This document shows positions 1-6,802 of a DNA stretch of 10,331 nucleotides, one piece after another. Source of the stretch: Oscillospiraceae bacterium (GTDB lineage: Bacteria > Bacillota > Clostridia > Oscillospirales > Oscillospiraceae); the NCBI GenBank assembly GCA_020025175.1, contig JAHHSM010000060.1, forward strand, positions 1-10,331, in the 5' to 3' direction. The position numbers were made by a program, and so were the translations under genes. Under the pieces are notes generated by a model. That model saw only the letters and a list, made by a program, of their open reading frames with translations. It had not been told where the DNA came from and did not search any database. Numbering within the stretch: the first letter of the stretch is position 1; every line of letters begins with the position of its first letter.

Positions 1-1
1 A

Positions 2-52
2 GCCTATGTGACACCGGAAGAGACGTTGGTGAAAAAGCTTGCAGTCAAATAA
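2..52 (+). CDS. C-terminal end of an upstream gene (partial)
   Basis: The second reading frame from the left edge encodes a 16-residue tail, AYVTPEETLVKKLAVK, ending at a TAA codon. It is followed about 30 nt later by a good Rho-independent terminator, which is what the end of a transcription unit should look like. The first frame is also open at the edge but runs through the terminator, so it is less likely. Too little remains to name the family. Confidence 0.45.
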   Translation, partial: AYVTPEETLVKKLAVK

Positions 53-83
53 AAAGTGGATTTGTAGCATTGATAATTATGAT

Positions 84-127
84 AAAAGCAGATCTTCTTT
101 CACGATGCTGAGAGGAGATCTGTTTTT
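84..127 (+). terminator. Rho-independent terminator after the left-edge gene
   Basis: A 10-bp stem (89-98 paired with 113-122, one G-T wobble) closes a 14-nt loop and is followed by five T residues. A-residues on the 5' side pair with the T tract. It lies 36 nt after the TAA of the left-edge gene and separates it from the SprT-like gene. Confidence 0.85.
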
Positions 128-152
128 AGTTAAAAATACAAATAGTATTATT

Positions 153-192
153 GGTTCTATTTATTCATATCTGGAATAGAATAAATAGGATC
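153..192. repeat. AT-rich inverted repeat upstream of the SprT-like gene
   Basis: The arms 153-166 and 179-192 can pair over 14 positions with two G-T wobbles, around a 12-nt loop. No T tract follows on either strand, so it is a poor terminator. It lies just upstream of the likely promoter at 214-241, so an operator, or a remnant of a small repeat element, are both possible. Confidence 0.6.
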
Positions 193-213
193 TAAAAATG
201 TGGTAAATGCAAT

Positions 214-241
214 TTGGTATCAAAAGAGAGTTGGTTATACT
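214..241 (+). promoter_or_regulatory. Putative sigma-A promoter for the SprT-like/PAP2 pair
   Basis: A -35-like TTGGTA (214-219) and a -10-like TATACT (236-241) are separated by 16 nt. The -10 matches consensus at five of six positions and the -35 at four. This would give a leader of roughly 35 nt before the ATG at 283. Confidence 0.5.
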
Positions 242-282
242 AAAAACATAAAAAACGGATAGAAAATGAGGAGGTGGGTAAA

Positions 283-867
283 ATGGAGCAGAAGGAAGTT
301 GCAGGTCAAATGTGCCTTTATCATCATGTGGGGCAGAAGCGTGTTTTGCCCGTTGATTCCCTTTTGCAGCAGGTGATTGCAGAGGCCAGGAGATTGGGAA
401 TTCCGGTTTCGGAGCATATTTTGCCTCATGTGTTGATCAATAAACGTGCAACTGGACGCTTTGGGGCGTGCTTTGCCAATAAGCACACGGGGGTATTTCA
501 AATCGAGATTTCGGATGTATTGCTCAAAGCATCGGAGGACGCGTGCCGACAGACATTGGCCCATGAGGTGCTGCACACATGCTACGGCTGTCAGAATCAT
601 AAGAAGCGCTGGAATCGTTACGCGGAAATGATGAATGAAGCCTATGGATATCAAATTTCCAGAACGGATACACCGGAGAGATTAGGCGTAGAAAGTAAGC
701 GCGTTGTGCGATATATGGTTGCCTGTGATAATTGCGGAGCGGAAATTCCACGTGCCCGTAAGTCCAGAGTGATTTCACATCCGGAGGATTACCGTTGTGC
801 CAAGTGCGGTGGCCGTTTATCACGAAAAGAACCTGTGGAGAAATCATATGACAAAAGAACAGTATGA
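283..867 (+). CDS. SprT-like zinc metalloprotease domain protein
   Basis: This 194-residue protein carries an HEVLH zinc-protease signature at residues 94-98 and a third likely zinc ligand at His106, in the run GCQNHKKRW. That arrangement is characteristic of SprT-like (SprT/Spartan) domains. A C-terminal zinc ribbon is formed by CDNC (148-151) and CAKC (172-175). Family members are cytoplasmic metalloproteins. Eukaryotic Spartan cuts DNA-protein crosslinks, but the substrate of bacterial versions is mostly unknown. I chose the ATG at 283 because AGGAGG at 269-274 lies 8 nt upstream; a GTG at 274 would sit inside that ribosome binding site. The gene overlaps the PAP2 gene by 20 nt, which suggests co-transcription. 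The fold assignment is firm; activity is inferred. Confidence 0.88.
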   Translation: MEQKEVAGQMCLYHHVGQKRVLPVDSLLQQVIAEARRLGIPVSEHILPHVLINKRATGRFGACFANKHTGVFQIEISDVLLKASEDACRQTLAHEVLHTCYGCQNHKKRWNRYAEMMNEAYGYQISRTDTPERLGVESKRVVRYMVACDNCGAEIPRARKSRVISHPEDYRCAKCGGRLSRKEPVEKSYDKRTV

Positions 868-1342
868 ACGATTTGTGGCTCCGCTGCGGAAGCACCCGCA
901 TGCAGTGGCGGGGATAATCGGTATCAACAAAGCATTGACCGGATTCTGTTATGTAATGTACCCCTTTTTAGTGGGCTATTTATATTTGATGAAAGATGAA
1001 CGGTTGCTGCGCTGCATTTTAGTGCCCGGCATTTCCTTTGCTGCAGTCAGTATTTTTCGAAGGATTTTTGATGCGCCAAGACCCTATGAACAGGGTTTTG
1101 ATTCTTTAATAAAGAGAGATAAGAAGGGACATTCCTTCCCAAGCCGTCATGTGTTTTCTGCCTTTATGATCGCCATGACCTATGCCTATATACTGCCGGA
1201 TATTGCGCCGGTGTTGTTTTGCGTGGGAGCACTTTTGGCAGTGATCCGCGTTTTAGGCGGAGTTCATTTTCCGAAAGATGTGCTTGTTGGAGCAGTAAGC
1301 GGCATTGTGATGGGAATCTTCGGCTTTTGGGTGTTTCCATAA
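848..1342 (+). CDS. PAP2-family membrane phosphatase
   Basis: The 164-residue product has the three PAP2 phosphatase motifs in order: RRIFDAPRP (residues 71-79, Arg in place of the first Lys), SFPSRH (96-101) and R134-x5-H140-x3-D144 in RVLGGVHFPKD. His101 and His140 would be the catalytic histidines. Hydrophobic stretches near 25-48, 55-70, 103-117, 119-136 and 145-163 indicate an integral membrane protein. Such enzymes dephosphorylate lipid phosphates, for example phosphatidic acid, phosphatidylglycerol phosphate or undecaprenyl pyrophosphate; the substrate cannot be read from sequence. The ATG at 848 is preceded by GGAG at 837-840. A longer frame starting at 797 lies inside the upstream gene and would add residues without family resemblance. 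The gene overlaps its upstream neighbour by 20 nt and ends just before a terminator. Confidence 0.88.
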   Translation: MTKEQYERFVAPLRKHPHAVAGIIGINKALTGFCYVMYPFLVGYLYLMKDERLLRCILVPGISFAAVSIFRRIFDAPRPYEQGFDSLIKRDKKGHSFPSRHVFSAFMIAMTYAYILPDIAPVLFCVGALLAVIRVLGGVHFPKDVLVGAVSGIVMGIFGFWVFP

Positions 1343-1350
1343 ATACATAA

Positions 1351-1394
1351 AAAATCGTCTGTATCTCTTAAAGATAACAGACGATTTTCTTTTT
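1351..1394. terminator. Bidirectional Rho-independent terminator
   Basis: A perfect 12-bp stem (1351-1362 with 1377-1388) is followed by CTTTTT on the plus strand and by a T-rich run on the minus strand. It lies between the convergent PAP2 and TelA genes and probably serves both. Confidence 0.9.
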
Positions 1395-1453
1395 ATTCGC
1401 AAGTGAGGCACTTTTCGAGAAATCAATCAAATGGGGGAATGTGTGCCGTAAGG

Positions 1454-2638
1454 TTACTTATGCAGCTCCATTAGTTTTTGCTTCAGTTCACCTTCGATGC
1501 GACCCAGCTCTGTCTCTGCGGCCTTGCGCTTTTCCGCACCTTCACGCTGGATGTTCAGGACTTCATCCAGTGTGGAGATCAGCTGCTGATTTGTGTGCTG
1601 GAGTGTTTCGATATCGACGATGCTGCGCTCTGCTTCCTTGGCAGTAGAGATTGTGCCCATTTTCAGCATGTCGGCATTTTTCTTTAAAAGTTCATTTGTT
1701 GTTTCAGTGACAGCGTTCTGCGCAGCGGTTGCCTGACGGCTGTGCTCCAAACCCAAAGAAAGCACCATTTGGCTTTTCCACAGAGGAATGGTATTGACAA
1801 GCGAAGATTGAATTTTTTCTACCATGAGAGTGTCATTATTTTGTAAAAGGCGGATCTGAGGACCCATCTGCACAGAGATGATGCGTGTCAACTCGAGATC
1901 GTGCAGCTTTTTCTCGAAGCGTTCGCACATCTGCACCATATCGTTATAGGCCTGCGCATCTTCGGCTTTACCTGTGGTTTGTGCGGTTTTACGCAGTTCT
2001 TCCACCCGACCTGCACGCACTTCGGCAAGATGCTTTCTGCCGGCGACAATATACATGGTCAGCTCTTTGTAGTATTTCAGGTTCAGCTCATACATTTGAT
2101 CGAACATCGCAACATCTTTCATGAGAGCGATCTGGTGGTTTTCAAGATTTTGAGAAATCTTTTCCACATTTGCTTCTGCCTTAGAATACTGGGACTTCAT
2201 GATCTCCATTTTAGTGCGTGTTTTTCTAAAAAGGGAGAACCCCTTCTTTTCTTCCGTGCCGAACCCTTTAAGCTCAACGACCAACTCAGTCAGATCCTGA
2301 CCTATCGCACCCAGATCTTTGGAGCGCACATTGCTCAATGCATTTTCAGAGAAAGAGGAGACGCTCTTTTGTGCTGCGGAGCCGTATTGTAAAATGAGAT
2401 TGGAATCTGTGATATCAATTTTTTGAGAGAATTCATCCACCTGCTTTTTTTCATCGTCTGTCAGCATACTGTCATCTACAATAACAGGCTCCACTTCTTT
2501 TTTGGGAGCATCTGTGGGAGCTGCAGGGGCTTCTAGACTGATAGGATCTACGGTCAAGGTGGGAGCCACTGCAGCAGCAGTGGCAGACTCCTCTTCGTTA
2601 GGAGTTAATGTCAAGCTGGGTGTATTGTTCTCGGACAT
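1454..2638 (-). CDS. TelA/KlaA-family protein (toxic anion resistance family)
   Basis: This 394-residue protein matches the TelA family from about residue 65 to the end. It is almost wholly helical, with long coiled-coil stretches (about 135-215, 305-393) and the conserved central block with IPLWKSQMVLSLGLEH (284-299). Residues 1-60 form an Ala/Pro/acid-rich, probably disordered leader. The family is named for plasmid-borne tellurite resistance genes; chromosomal members in Firmicutes are linked to cell-envelope or antibiotic stress, and the biochemical function is not settled. The start has AAGGAAG 8-9 nt upstream. The partner often found beside it (XpaC-like) and ter genes are not in this window. 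No convincing promoter is visible in the 241-bp gap upstream, although a TATAAA-like hexamer lies near 2671. Family assignment is firm; a tellurite role is not implied. Confidence 0.9.
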   Translation of the reverse strand: MSENNTPSLTLTPNEEESATAAAVAPTLTVDPISLEAPAAPTDAPKKEVEPVIVDDSMLTDDEKKQVDEFSQKIDITDSNLILQYGSAAQKSVSSFSENALSNVRSKDLGAIGQDLTELVVELKGFGTEEKKGFSLFRKTRTKMEIMKSQYSKAEANVEKISQNLENHQIALMKDVAMFDQMYELNLKYYKELTMYIVAGRKHLAEVRAGRVEELRKTAQTTGKAEDAQAYNDMVQMCERFEKKLHDLELTRIISVQMGPQIRLLQNNDTLMVEKIQSSLVNTIPLWKSQMVLSLGLEHSRQATAAQNAVTETTNELLKKNADMLKMGTISTAKEAERSIVDIETLQHTNQQLISTLDEVLNIQREGAEKRKAAETELGRIEGELKQKLMELHK

Positions 2639-2754
2639 GATAATCTTCCTTTCTTATGTGTAAGGTTATTTATAATTCCAGTTTAATCTGATCGGGGCTT
2701 GATTCGTTGGAGCCTCTGTTCTTTTTCCGGGTGTAAAAGTTTACGATTACTATA

Positions 2755-2780
2755 TAAAAAAGTTGCTGATAGCATCAGTA
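2755..2780 (-). terminator. Possible second terminator after the DUF4317 gene
   Basis: On the minus strand a short stem (2764-2770 with 2774-2780, one G-T pair) with a 3-nt loop is followed within a few bases by six T residues. The stem is weak, but it lies downstream of the main DUF4317 terminator and could act as a backup. Confidence 0.35.
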
Positions 2781-2826
2781 TATCTCGCGGAACGGACACG
2801 GTCAAGAAGTATACTGTTTAGGTGGA

Positions 2827-2862
2827 ATAAAATTTCCTCGCAGCAAATTTGCCGCGAGGAAA
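2827..2862 (-). terminator. Rho-independent terminator after the DUF4317 gene
   Basis: A 9-bp GC-containing stem (2833-2841 with 2854-2862) encloses a further small palindrome (GCAAATTTGC). On the minus strand it is followed by TTTTATT. It begins 17 nt beyond the DUF4317 stop codon. Confidence 0.85.
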
Positions 2863-2879
2863 TAAGATGCAGGATCGAT

Positions 2880-3974
2880 CTAGGAAATATAGATAGGAAC
2901 ACCGTCAATGTCAATATCGTCCTCCACACGAATGAGGATGTACCGCTTACCGTCGATAATCCTGGTTTCAACCAAATCACCACGCTCTGGATTCACACGA
3001 ATCGTGACATCAGGTGTTTTCATTTCAATCTGCTTTGTGTCAACAATATTTTTTGGACTCAAGCTGGTATCGGGACCGAATGCTTCATCATAGCGGTCAT
3101 TAAATTGCTGTGTACGATCTTCAGATATGCCGCAGGAATCAAGAATTCTTGTTACAGCAGATTTGGAAACAACAAGGGGCTCCGGAATTTTGCTTTCTTT
3201 ATGAAAAGCGATCATTTCGCATAGGCGTTCTCGCACGGTTTGAACAATGTCGAGATTACAATCTTCATTGAGTGTTTCACTTAAAATAGATTGGAAAGTT
3301 TCCTTTTGTGCAGCAGGCGGCATAAGAATGTCGCGCTGGAAAATCGTTTCTACAAATTCCGGGTGATTTTCGGATGGATCACGGGTATAGTAGAGCGCAC
3401 CGTAAAGATTGGTGCTGCGATCATCGAAGGCGGGAAAAAGAAAACCGACTTCCGGTGCAGTGACGAGCCAATCTGCTGTTAAATTACGGAATGTATTTTC
3501 CCGGCCGTCAAAGGTCAGTGCGTTTTTACCAAGTTTTACAGGGCAGATGCTGCACAGTATATAGGAATAAACTTGCTCGGATGCGTCATGCTGCAATTCA
3601 TCATCCTTTGCGCGGTAGGGGACGTCGTAGTGATCACTGGCAAGCAGAATCAGATAATTTCCTTCTATTGTAATAGAGGAAATTATCTTTTCGTATAATG
3701 TTTCGATAGCATCATCGTCTTTCAATTCGGAATTGTGAAGGTTTGAAAGCAGTGTATGTTCGGAGCTGCCGACGACCTGTTTTGTTTCGAAAACAATATC
3801 CGTTAAATTTTTATTAATACCGCCGGAAAGTGTTTTGCGCAGCATGGCGATGGACTGATCAAAACGTGAGATGATCTCTTTTTTTTCGTTGACGTAACAG
3901 CCACGGATATGACCGATATTATTTTTTTCCGGGCGCAGTCGGCGGCGCAGTTCGGAAACTTCTTTTTCGTTCAT
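2880..3974 (-). CDS. DUF4317 family protein
   Basis: The 364-residue product resembles the DUF4317 family, which is widespread in Clostridia and has no known function. Recognisable features are the N-terminus with KEVSELRRRL (4-13) and the IRGCYV segment (23-28), the KTLSGGINKNL stretch (47-57), and a C-terminus ending in an acidic beta-rich run, EDDIDIDGVPIYI (351-363). There is no signal peptide or membrane helix, so it is probably cytoplasmic. No catalytic motif is evident. The start has AAGGAG 8 nt upstream. The gene has its own likely extended -10 promoter at 4009-4017 and its own terminator, so it appears to be transcribed alone. Family assignment is from memory of its conserved segments and is fairly secure. 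Confidence 0.8.
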   Translation of the reverse strand: MNEKEVSELRRRLRPEKNNIGHIRGCYVNEKKEIISRFDQSIAMLRKTLSGGINKNLTDIVFETKQVVGSSEHTLLSNLHNSELKDDDAIETLYEKIISSITIEGNYLILLASDHYDVPYRAKDDELQHDASEQVYSYILCSICPVKLGKNALTFDGRENTFRNLTADWLVTAPEVGFLFPAFDDRSTNLYGALYYTRDPSENHPEFVETIFQRDILMPPAAQKETFQSILSETLNEDCNLDIVQTVRERLCEMIAFHKESKIPEPLVVSKSAVTRILDSCGISEDRTQQFNDRYDEAFGPDTSLSPKNIVDTKQIEMKTPDVTIRVNPERGDLVETRIIDGKRYILIRVEDDIDIDGVPIYIS

Positions 3975-4008
3975 TGGAATTTCTCCTTATATGTAGTAAA
4001 GTGCGCTT

Positions 4009-4017
4009 GTTATACCA
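4009..4017 (-). promoter_or_regulatory. Putative extended -10 promoter for the DUF4317 gene
   Basis: The minus strand reads TGGTATAAC, an extended -10 element (TGn plus a hexamer matching TATAAT at five of six positions). No good -35 is seen, which is common for extended -10 promoters. The predicted leader is about 28 nt. Confidence 0.5.
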
Positions 4018-4045
4018 CGGAATTTATATTTTGCTATGGGAAAAG

Positions 4046-4084
4046 TGAGACAATCCACCGAATACATCAGCATTCGGTGGATTG
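4046..4084 (-). terminator. Strong hairpin after the LOTUS-DUF3825 gene, probable terminator
   Basis: A perfect 13-bp inverted repeat (4051-4063 with 4072-4084) with an 8-nt loop begins 28 nt after the stop codon of the upstream minus-strand gene. On that strand a TTTT run comes only after five other bases, so the U tract is displaced. It is probably a terminator, but it also sits just upstream of the DUF4317 promoter and could be an operator. Confidence 0.6.
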
Positions 4085-4112
4085 TGCCGGTGATACACAG
4101 TTGTATGAAATG

Positions 4113-5654
4113 TCACTCGTTTTCGTCGCTGGAAATGAGATCAGGGCACAGCCAATCAGAATTTGGACGACATAAAAGACGCGCATCAAGATAGGCCATC
4201 GGAAGTGTAACAATTGTATGGCCGAGATAATTTCCCGATTCAGTTTTTTCAACAAGCAGAGCAACATCTGCCTGCTGGTCACTGTCAAGACAAAGGGGAA
4301 TCATCAGACTGAGCATATTATAGGCCGGATAGTAAATGGGAACCGCGGTTTTATAATCCCAACGAATGCGTTTGGTGGCTTTATCGATTGCACGCTTGAT
4401 ATCACTGCGGATACGTTCAATGATTAGGGAATGCTCCTGTGCTTCACAGAAGCTTGCAAGTTCCCGCATATGTTTGTGGTAGGTGCAGGAGCCGAATTTA
4501 CATTTGTTTGCCCGATCAATGATCGCAACGGCCTCAGGGTATCGGTTGCATACATCACGAAGATAGTGCAAGGGAATGCGGCCAATGTTGTCACTTAGAA
4601 TATGATCGTAGTTCACAGCCAAGCGGCAATGCGTATCATAAAGCAAATCTGAGATTTTGCTGATATAGCTGGGCGGCTGCGGTGGTTGGGCAAAATAGAT
4701 GGTAATGCGCTGTCCGTCTCCGCGGTTTCCCTCGGTGCAAAAGCTGCTGAAATGCCAAGGGATTGTGCTGGTGGGGTCATGATTCTTTTCAAAGCAGGCG
4801 TAAATATCATCGTAATGAATGGTTAGAAGGCCGGTGTTAAAAGCAGCAAAGGTACCATCTTCATTTATCAGAATTTTACCTTCATGTTGCAGCCGGAGAA
4901 AGGTATATTTCAGGTATTGGCGAAGAATGTAAAAGTTTTTGACTTTGGAATCCTGAAAATCCCATTTTTCAGGCAGTGCCATTTCCGCAAGGGTGTGCAG
5001 GACATCCGACCATGTGCCCATAATTGCAAAGTCTTCCAGGGCGTCACCCGGATTGAAGCGCTCCGCAGAGGAGGGGGCAAAATCTTGCGGATTGGGTGTC
5101 CCTTCGTAAATGCGAGTCAATGCCCAGGGGCGGGCATCATTTGAACGGGTATTGCGCGCGAAAAAGAGAGAGATTTCTTCGCCAGCTTTGTTTTTCAGTC
5201 CGGTTGGGAATGTGCAGGTATCGTCTTTTTCGCGAATCAGCCTTTTCTTTACTGCGGTATGGTAGGAATCGCTGAGCAGCTGAAGGACTGTAGTGTCGGG
5301 ATGCATAGTGTGAAAGACTTTTTGATGAAAAATTTGCAGTGTAGAACCGGGTAAATACGCAAAAGCACGAATATCATCAGGGTATTGGTTTGTTGGTTTT
5401 TTCTTTTCTTTTTTTGGTGCTTTTAAAATCATTTGCCAGAAGGGATTTCCGTCTTCGTTATGGACTTGCTCAAAGTCCACATATTCCGGCATATCTTCCA
5501 GCAATTTGTTGAGACCTTTGTAGCCAAGTTCTTTTGCATAATACCCATGTCCTGCTAAACAGTTACCGGCCTGGGCAACCAGAAGAGGTTTTTCTACTTC
5601 GAAAGTTGCGCAAAGCAAGGTATAAATATCTTGCTTTTGCTTTTGGGTAAGCAT
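4113..5654 (-). CDS. LOTUS/OST-HTH-like plus DUF3825 protein, putative RNA-binding
   Basis: The 513-residue product appears to have two parts. Residues about 5-77 look like a LOTUS/OST-HTH winged-helix domain: a helix, then LLVAQAGNCLAGHGYYA, then KELGYKGLNKLLEDMPEYVDF, a pattern typical of that fold. A Lys/Pro-rich linker follows (79-90). Residues about 200-502 resemble DUF3825, with FNTGLLTIHYDDIYACFEKN (272-291), PIYYPAYNMLSLMIPLCL (439-456) and MAYLDARLLCRPNSDWL (486-502). LOTUS domains bind RNA, including G-quadruplex RNA in published cases. DUF3825 has no known activity; its fusions suggest an RNA-related role. No signal peptide or membrane helix is seen. The ATG at 5654 has AAGGAGA about 9 nt upstream; an ATG slightly earlier is out of frame. 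No clear promoter is seen directly upstream, so transcription from the LysR gene is possible. The domain calls come from visible motifs only. Confidence 0.75.
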   Translation of the reverse strand: MLTQKQKQDIYTLLCATFEVEKPLLVAQAGNCLAGHGYYAKELGYKGLNKLLEDMPEYVDFEQVHNEDGNPFWQMILKAPKKEKKKPTNQYPDDIRAFAYLPGSTLQIFHQKVFHTMHPDTTVLQLLSDSYHTAVKKRLIREKDDTCTFPTGLKNKAGEEISLFFARNTRSNDARPWALTRIYEGTPNPQDFAPSSAERFNPGDALEDFAIMGTWSDVLHTLAEMALPEKWDFQDSKVKNFYILRQYLKYTFLRLQHEGKILINEDGTFAAFNTGLLTIHYDDIYACFEKNHDPTSTIPWHFSSFCTEGNRGDGQRITIYFAQPPQPPSYISKISDLLYDTHCRLAVNYDHILSDNIGRIPLHYLRDVCNRYPEAVAIIDRANKCKFGSCTYHKHMRELASFCEAQEHSLIIERIRSDIKRAIDKATKRIRWDYKTAVPIYYPAYNMLSLMIPLCLDSDQQADVALLVEKTESGNYLGHTIVTLPMAYLDARLLCRPNSDWLCPDLISSDENE

Positions 5655-5679
5655 GATTCATATCTCCTTATTTTGATAG

Positions 5680-5705
5680 AGGAAACAAAAAATAGATTGT
5701 TTCCT
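5680..5705. repeat. Inverted repeat in the leader of the LOTUS-DUF3825 gene
   Basis: A perfect 9-bp inverted repeat (5680-5688 with 5697-5705; arms AGGAAACAA and TTGTTTCCT) has an 8-nt A-rich spacer. It lies 25 nt upstream of the start codon. No T tract follows on the minus strand, so it is not a good terminator of the LysR gene. It could be an operator or an mRNA leader structure. Confidence 0.55.
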
Positions 5706-5735
5706 GAATTTATTTTATAAAGAAAGCGGTAAATT

Positions 5736-6671
5736 TTATGTGCTTTTTTGGGATAAAGTGAGATTTTTATGTAATTGACGAATATGCTCCATCGTAGCAG
5801 CAGAAAAAGTAGATAATTCTGCTTCTGGTTTATATGCCATAAACACAAGAAGGCTTGAATCAAAACCAGTTAAATGAAGAGGCCAGATGAGGCCGTTTTT
5901 AATATATAAGTCATCAACTACGGATAAGTATGGCGTAATGGCAACACAATTACTGGATGCAACTGCCTGCTTTACAGATTCCAAGTCACTTAATACGGAT
6001 TGCTGCTGAAAGTTTTTCCAGTTTGTTACCGGGAAGGAGCCGGTGAATTGGGGGGAATAGGTGGTACTGACCAGAGAATCCTCTCGAATAGATTGGATAC
6101 TGATGCTTTCTTTTCCCCAGTGGGGAGAATTGCGGTTTACAATAGCGCAGAAATAATCAGAAGCCAATATTTCAAATTTCAGATTCTGCATGTCTGCGGC
6201 ATGGCGGATATTTTCTAATTCCGGCTGCGCTACAGTACCAATGGCGATTTCACATTTCCCGGCGGTAATGGCAGCAATGATTTTGCGAGAAATGACTGGA
6301 ATCAGATTCAGACTTGTTTCAGTAAACTGGGATTCTTTAAAGAGAGTCAGATATGATCCTAATCTTGTGCAAAAAGCAGGGTAGCAGCCGATATTACAGC
6401 TTGTGTATGGTGCAATGGCAGAATTGCTTAATTCTGTTAATTTTTGGTAATCGGCAAGAATTCGCTCAATAATGGGCAGCGCGACCTTGCCTTTTGGTGT
6501 CAGGACAATGCCTTTTGATGTACGCAGAAATAGAGAAATACCCAGCTCCTTTTCAGCAGCCTGAATCGCAGCAGAAAGGGTAGTTTGTCCAATCCAGAGA
6601 TTTTTTGCTGCGGCAGAAATAGATTTGGCTCTTGCAACTTCAACGATATACTGCAGATTTTCAATACGCAA
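5736..6671 (-). CDS. LysR-family transcriptional regulator
   Basis: The 311-residue product is a typical-length LysR regulator. The N-terminal winged helix-turn-helix spans about residues 2-61, with the conserved SISAAAKNLWIGQTTLSAAIQAAEKELGISLF pattern (17-48; only part quoted per motif: SAAAKNL and LSAAIQ) and RTSKGIVLTPKG (50-61). A linker helix and a periplasmic-binding-protein-like effector domain (about 90-300) follow. Such proteins bind DNA as tetramers and respond to a small-molecule ligand; neither ligand nor target can be read here. Translation starts at TTG (6671), because AAAGGAGG ends 8 nt upstream and no in-frame ATG is available near it. The neighbour it controls is not obvious: LysR regulators often act on a divergent gene, but upstream lies a gene on the same strand. 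The 81-bp gap downstream lacks a terminator, so it may be co-transcribed with the LOTUS-DUF3825 gene. Confidence 0.93.
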   Translation of the reverse strand: MRIENLQYIVEVARAKSISAAAKNLWIGQTTLSAAIQAAEKELGISLFLRTSKGIVLTPKGKVALPIIERILADYQKLTELSNSAIAPYTSCNIGCYPAFCTRLGSYLTLFKESQFTETSLNLIPVISRKIIAAITAGKCEIAIGTVAQPELENIRHAADMQNLKFEILASDYFCAIVNRNSPHWGKESISIQSIREDSLVSTTYSPQFTGSFPVTNWKNFQQQSVLSDLESVKQAVASSNCVAITPYLSVVDDLYIKNGLIWPLHLTGFDSSLLVFMAYKPEAELSTFSAATMEHIRQLHKNLTLSQKST

Positions 6672-6679
6672 AAATGATA

Positions 6680-6687
6680 CCTCCTTT
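6680..6687 (-). promoter_or_regulatory. Ribosome binding site fixing the TTG start of the LysR gene
   Basis: The minus strand carries AAAGGAGG, a near-perfect Shine-Dalgarno sequence, 8 nt before TTG at 6671. This supports the unusual start codon, and the protein begins (L/M)RIENLQYI exactly where LysR proteins normally start. Confidence 0.85.
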
Positions 6688-6693
6688 AATAAT

Positions 6694-6722
6694 ATATTAT
6701 GATAGAACGCATTTTTTGTAAA
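6694..6722 (-). promoter_or_regulatory. Putative promoter of the LysR gene
   Basis: On the minus strand a TTTACA (6722-6717) is a good -35 hexamer. The -10 could be TAATAT (6699-6694, spacing 17) or CATAAT (6701-6696, spacing 15). The -10 overlaps a 12-bp AT palindrome at 6689-6700, a possible autoregulatory site, though AT-rich palindromes arise easily by chance. Confidence 0.5.
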
Positions 6723-6744
6723 GTATGTATGATGGATTAGAATT

Positions 6745-6786
6745 ACGATAAAAAGGTTTGGAGCTGTACTCCAAACCTTTTTGTTT
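6745..6786 (-). terminator. Rho-independent terminator after the 172-residue gene
   Basis: A perfect 14-bp stem (6750-6763 with 6769-6782) and a 5-nt loop are followed on the minus strand by a T run. The hairpin is symmetric enough to work on either strand. It lies 20 nt after the stop codon at 6803. Confidence 0.92.
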
Positions 6787-6802
6787 CAGTGTGCAGTTGA
6801 GG

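Noticed and set aside
235..901. Antisense open frames across the SprT-like gene
   Set aside because: The plus-strand gene has HEVLH and CxxC motifs and a good ribosome binding site; the antisense frames have none.
1885..2392. Plus-strand open frames across the TelA gene
   Set aside because: The minus-strand TelA frame is clearly the coding one; the others are Cys/His/Phe-rich antisense translations.
2750..3224. Open frames on both strands across the gap between TelA and DUF4317
   Set aside because: They span terminators and the DUF4317 3' end, lack ribosome binding sites and resemble no family.
6681..6700. AT palindrome at the LysR promoter as a LysR binding site
   Set aside because: It has no convincing T-N11-A spacing beyond what AT-rich DNA gives by chance, so it is only mentioned as a possibility in the promoter entry.
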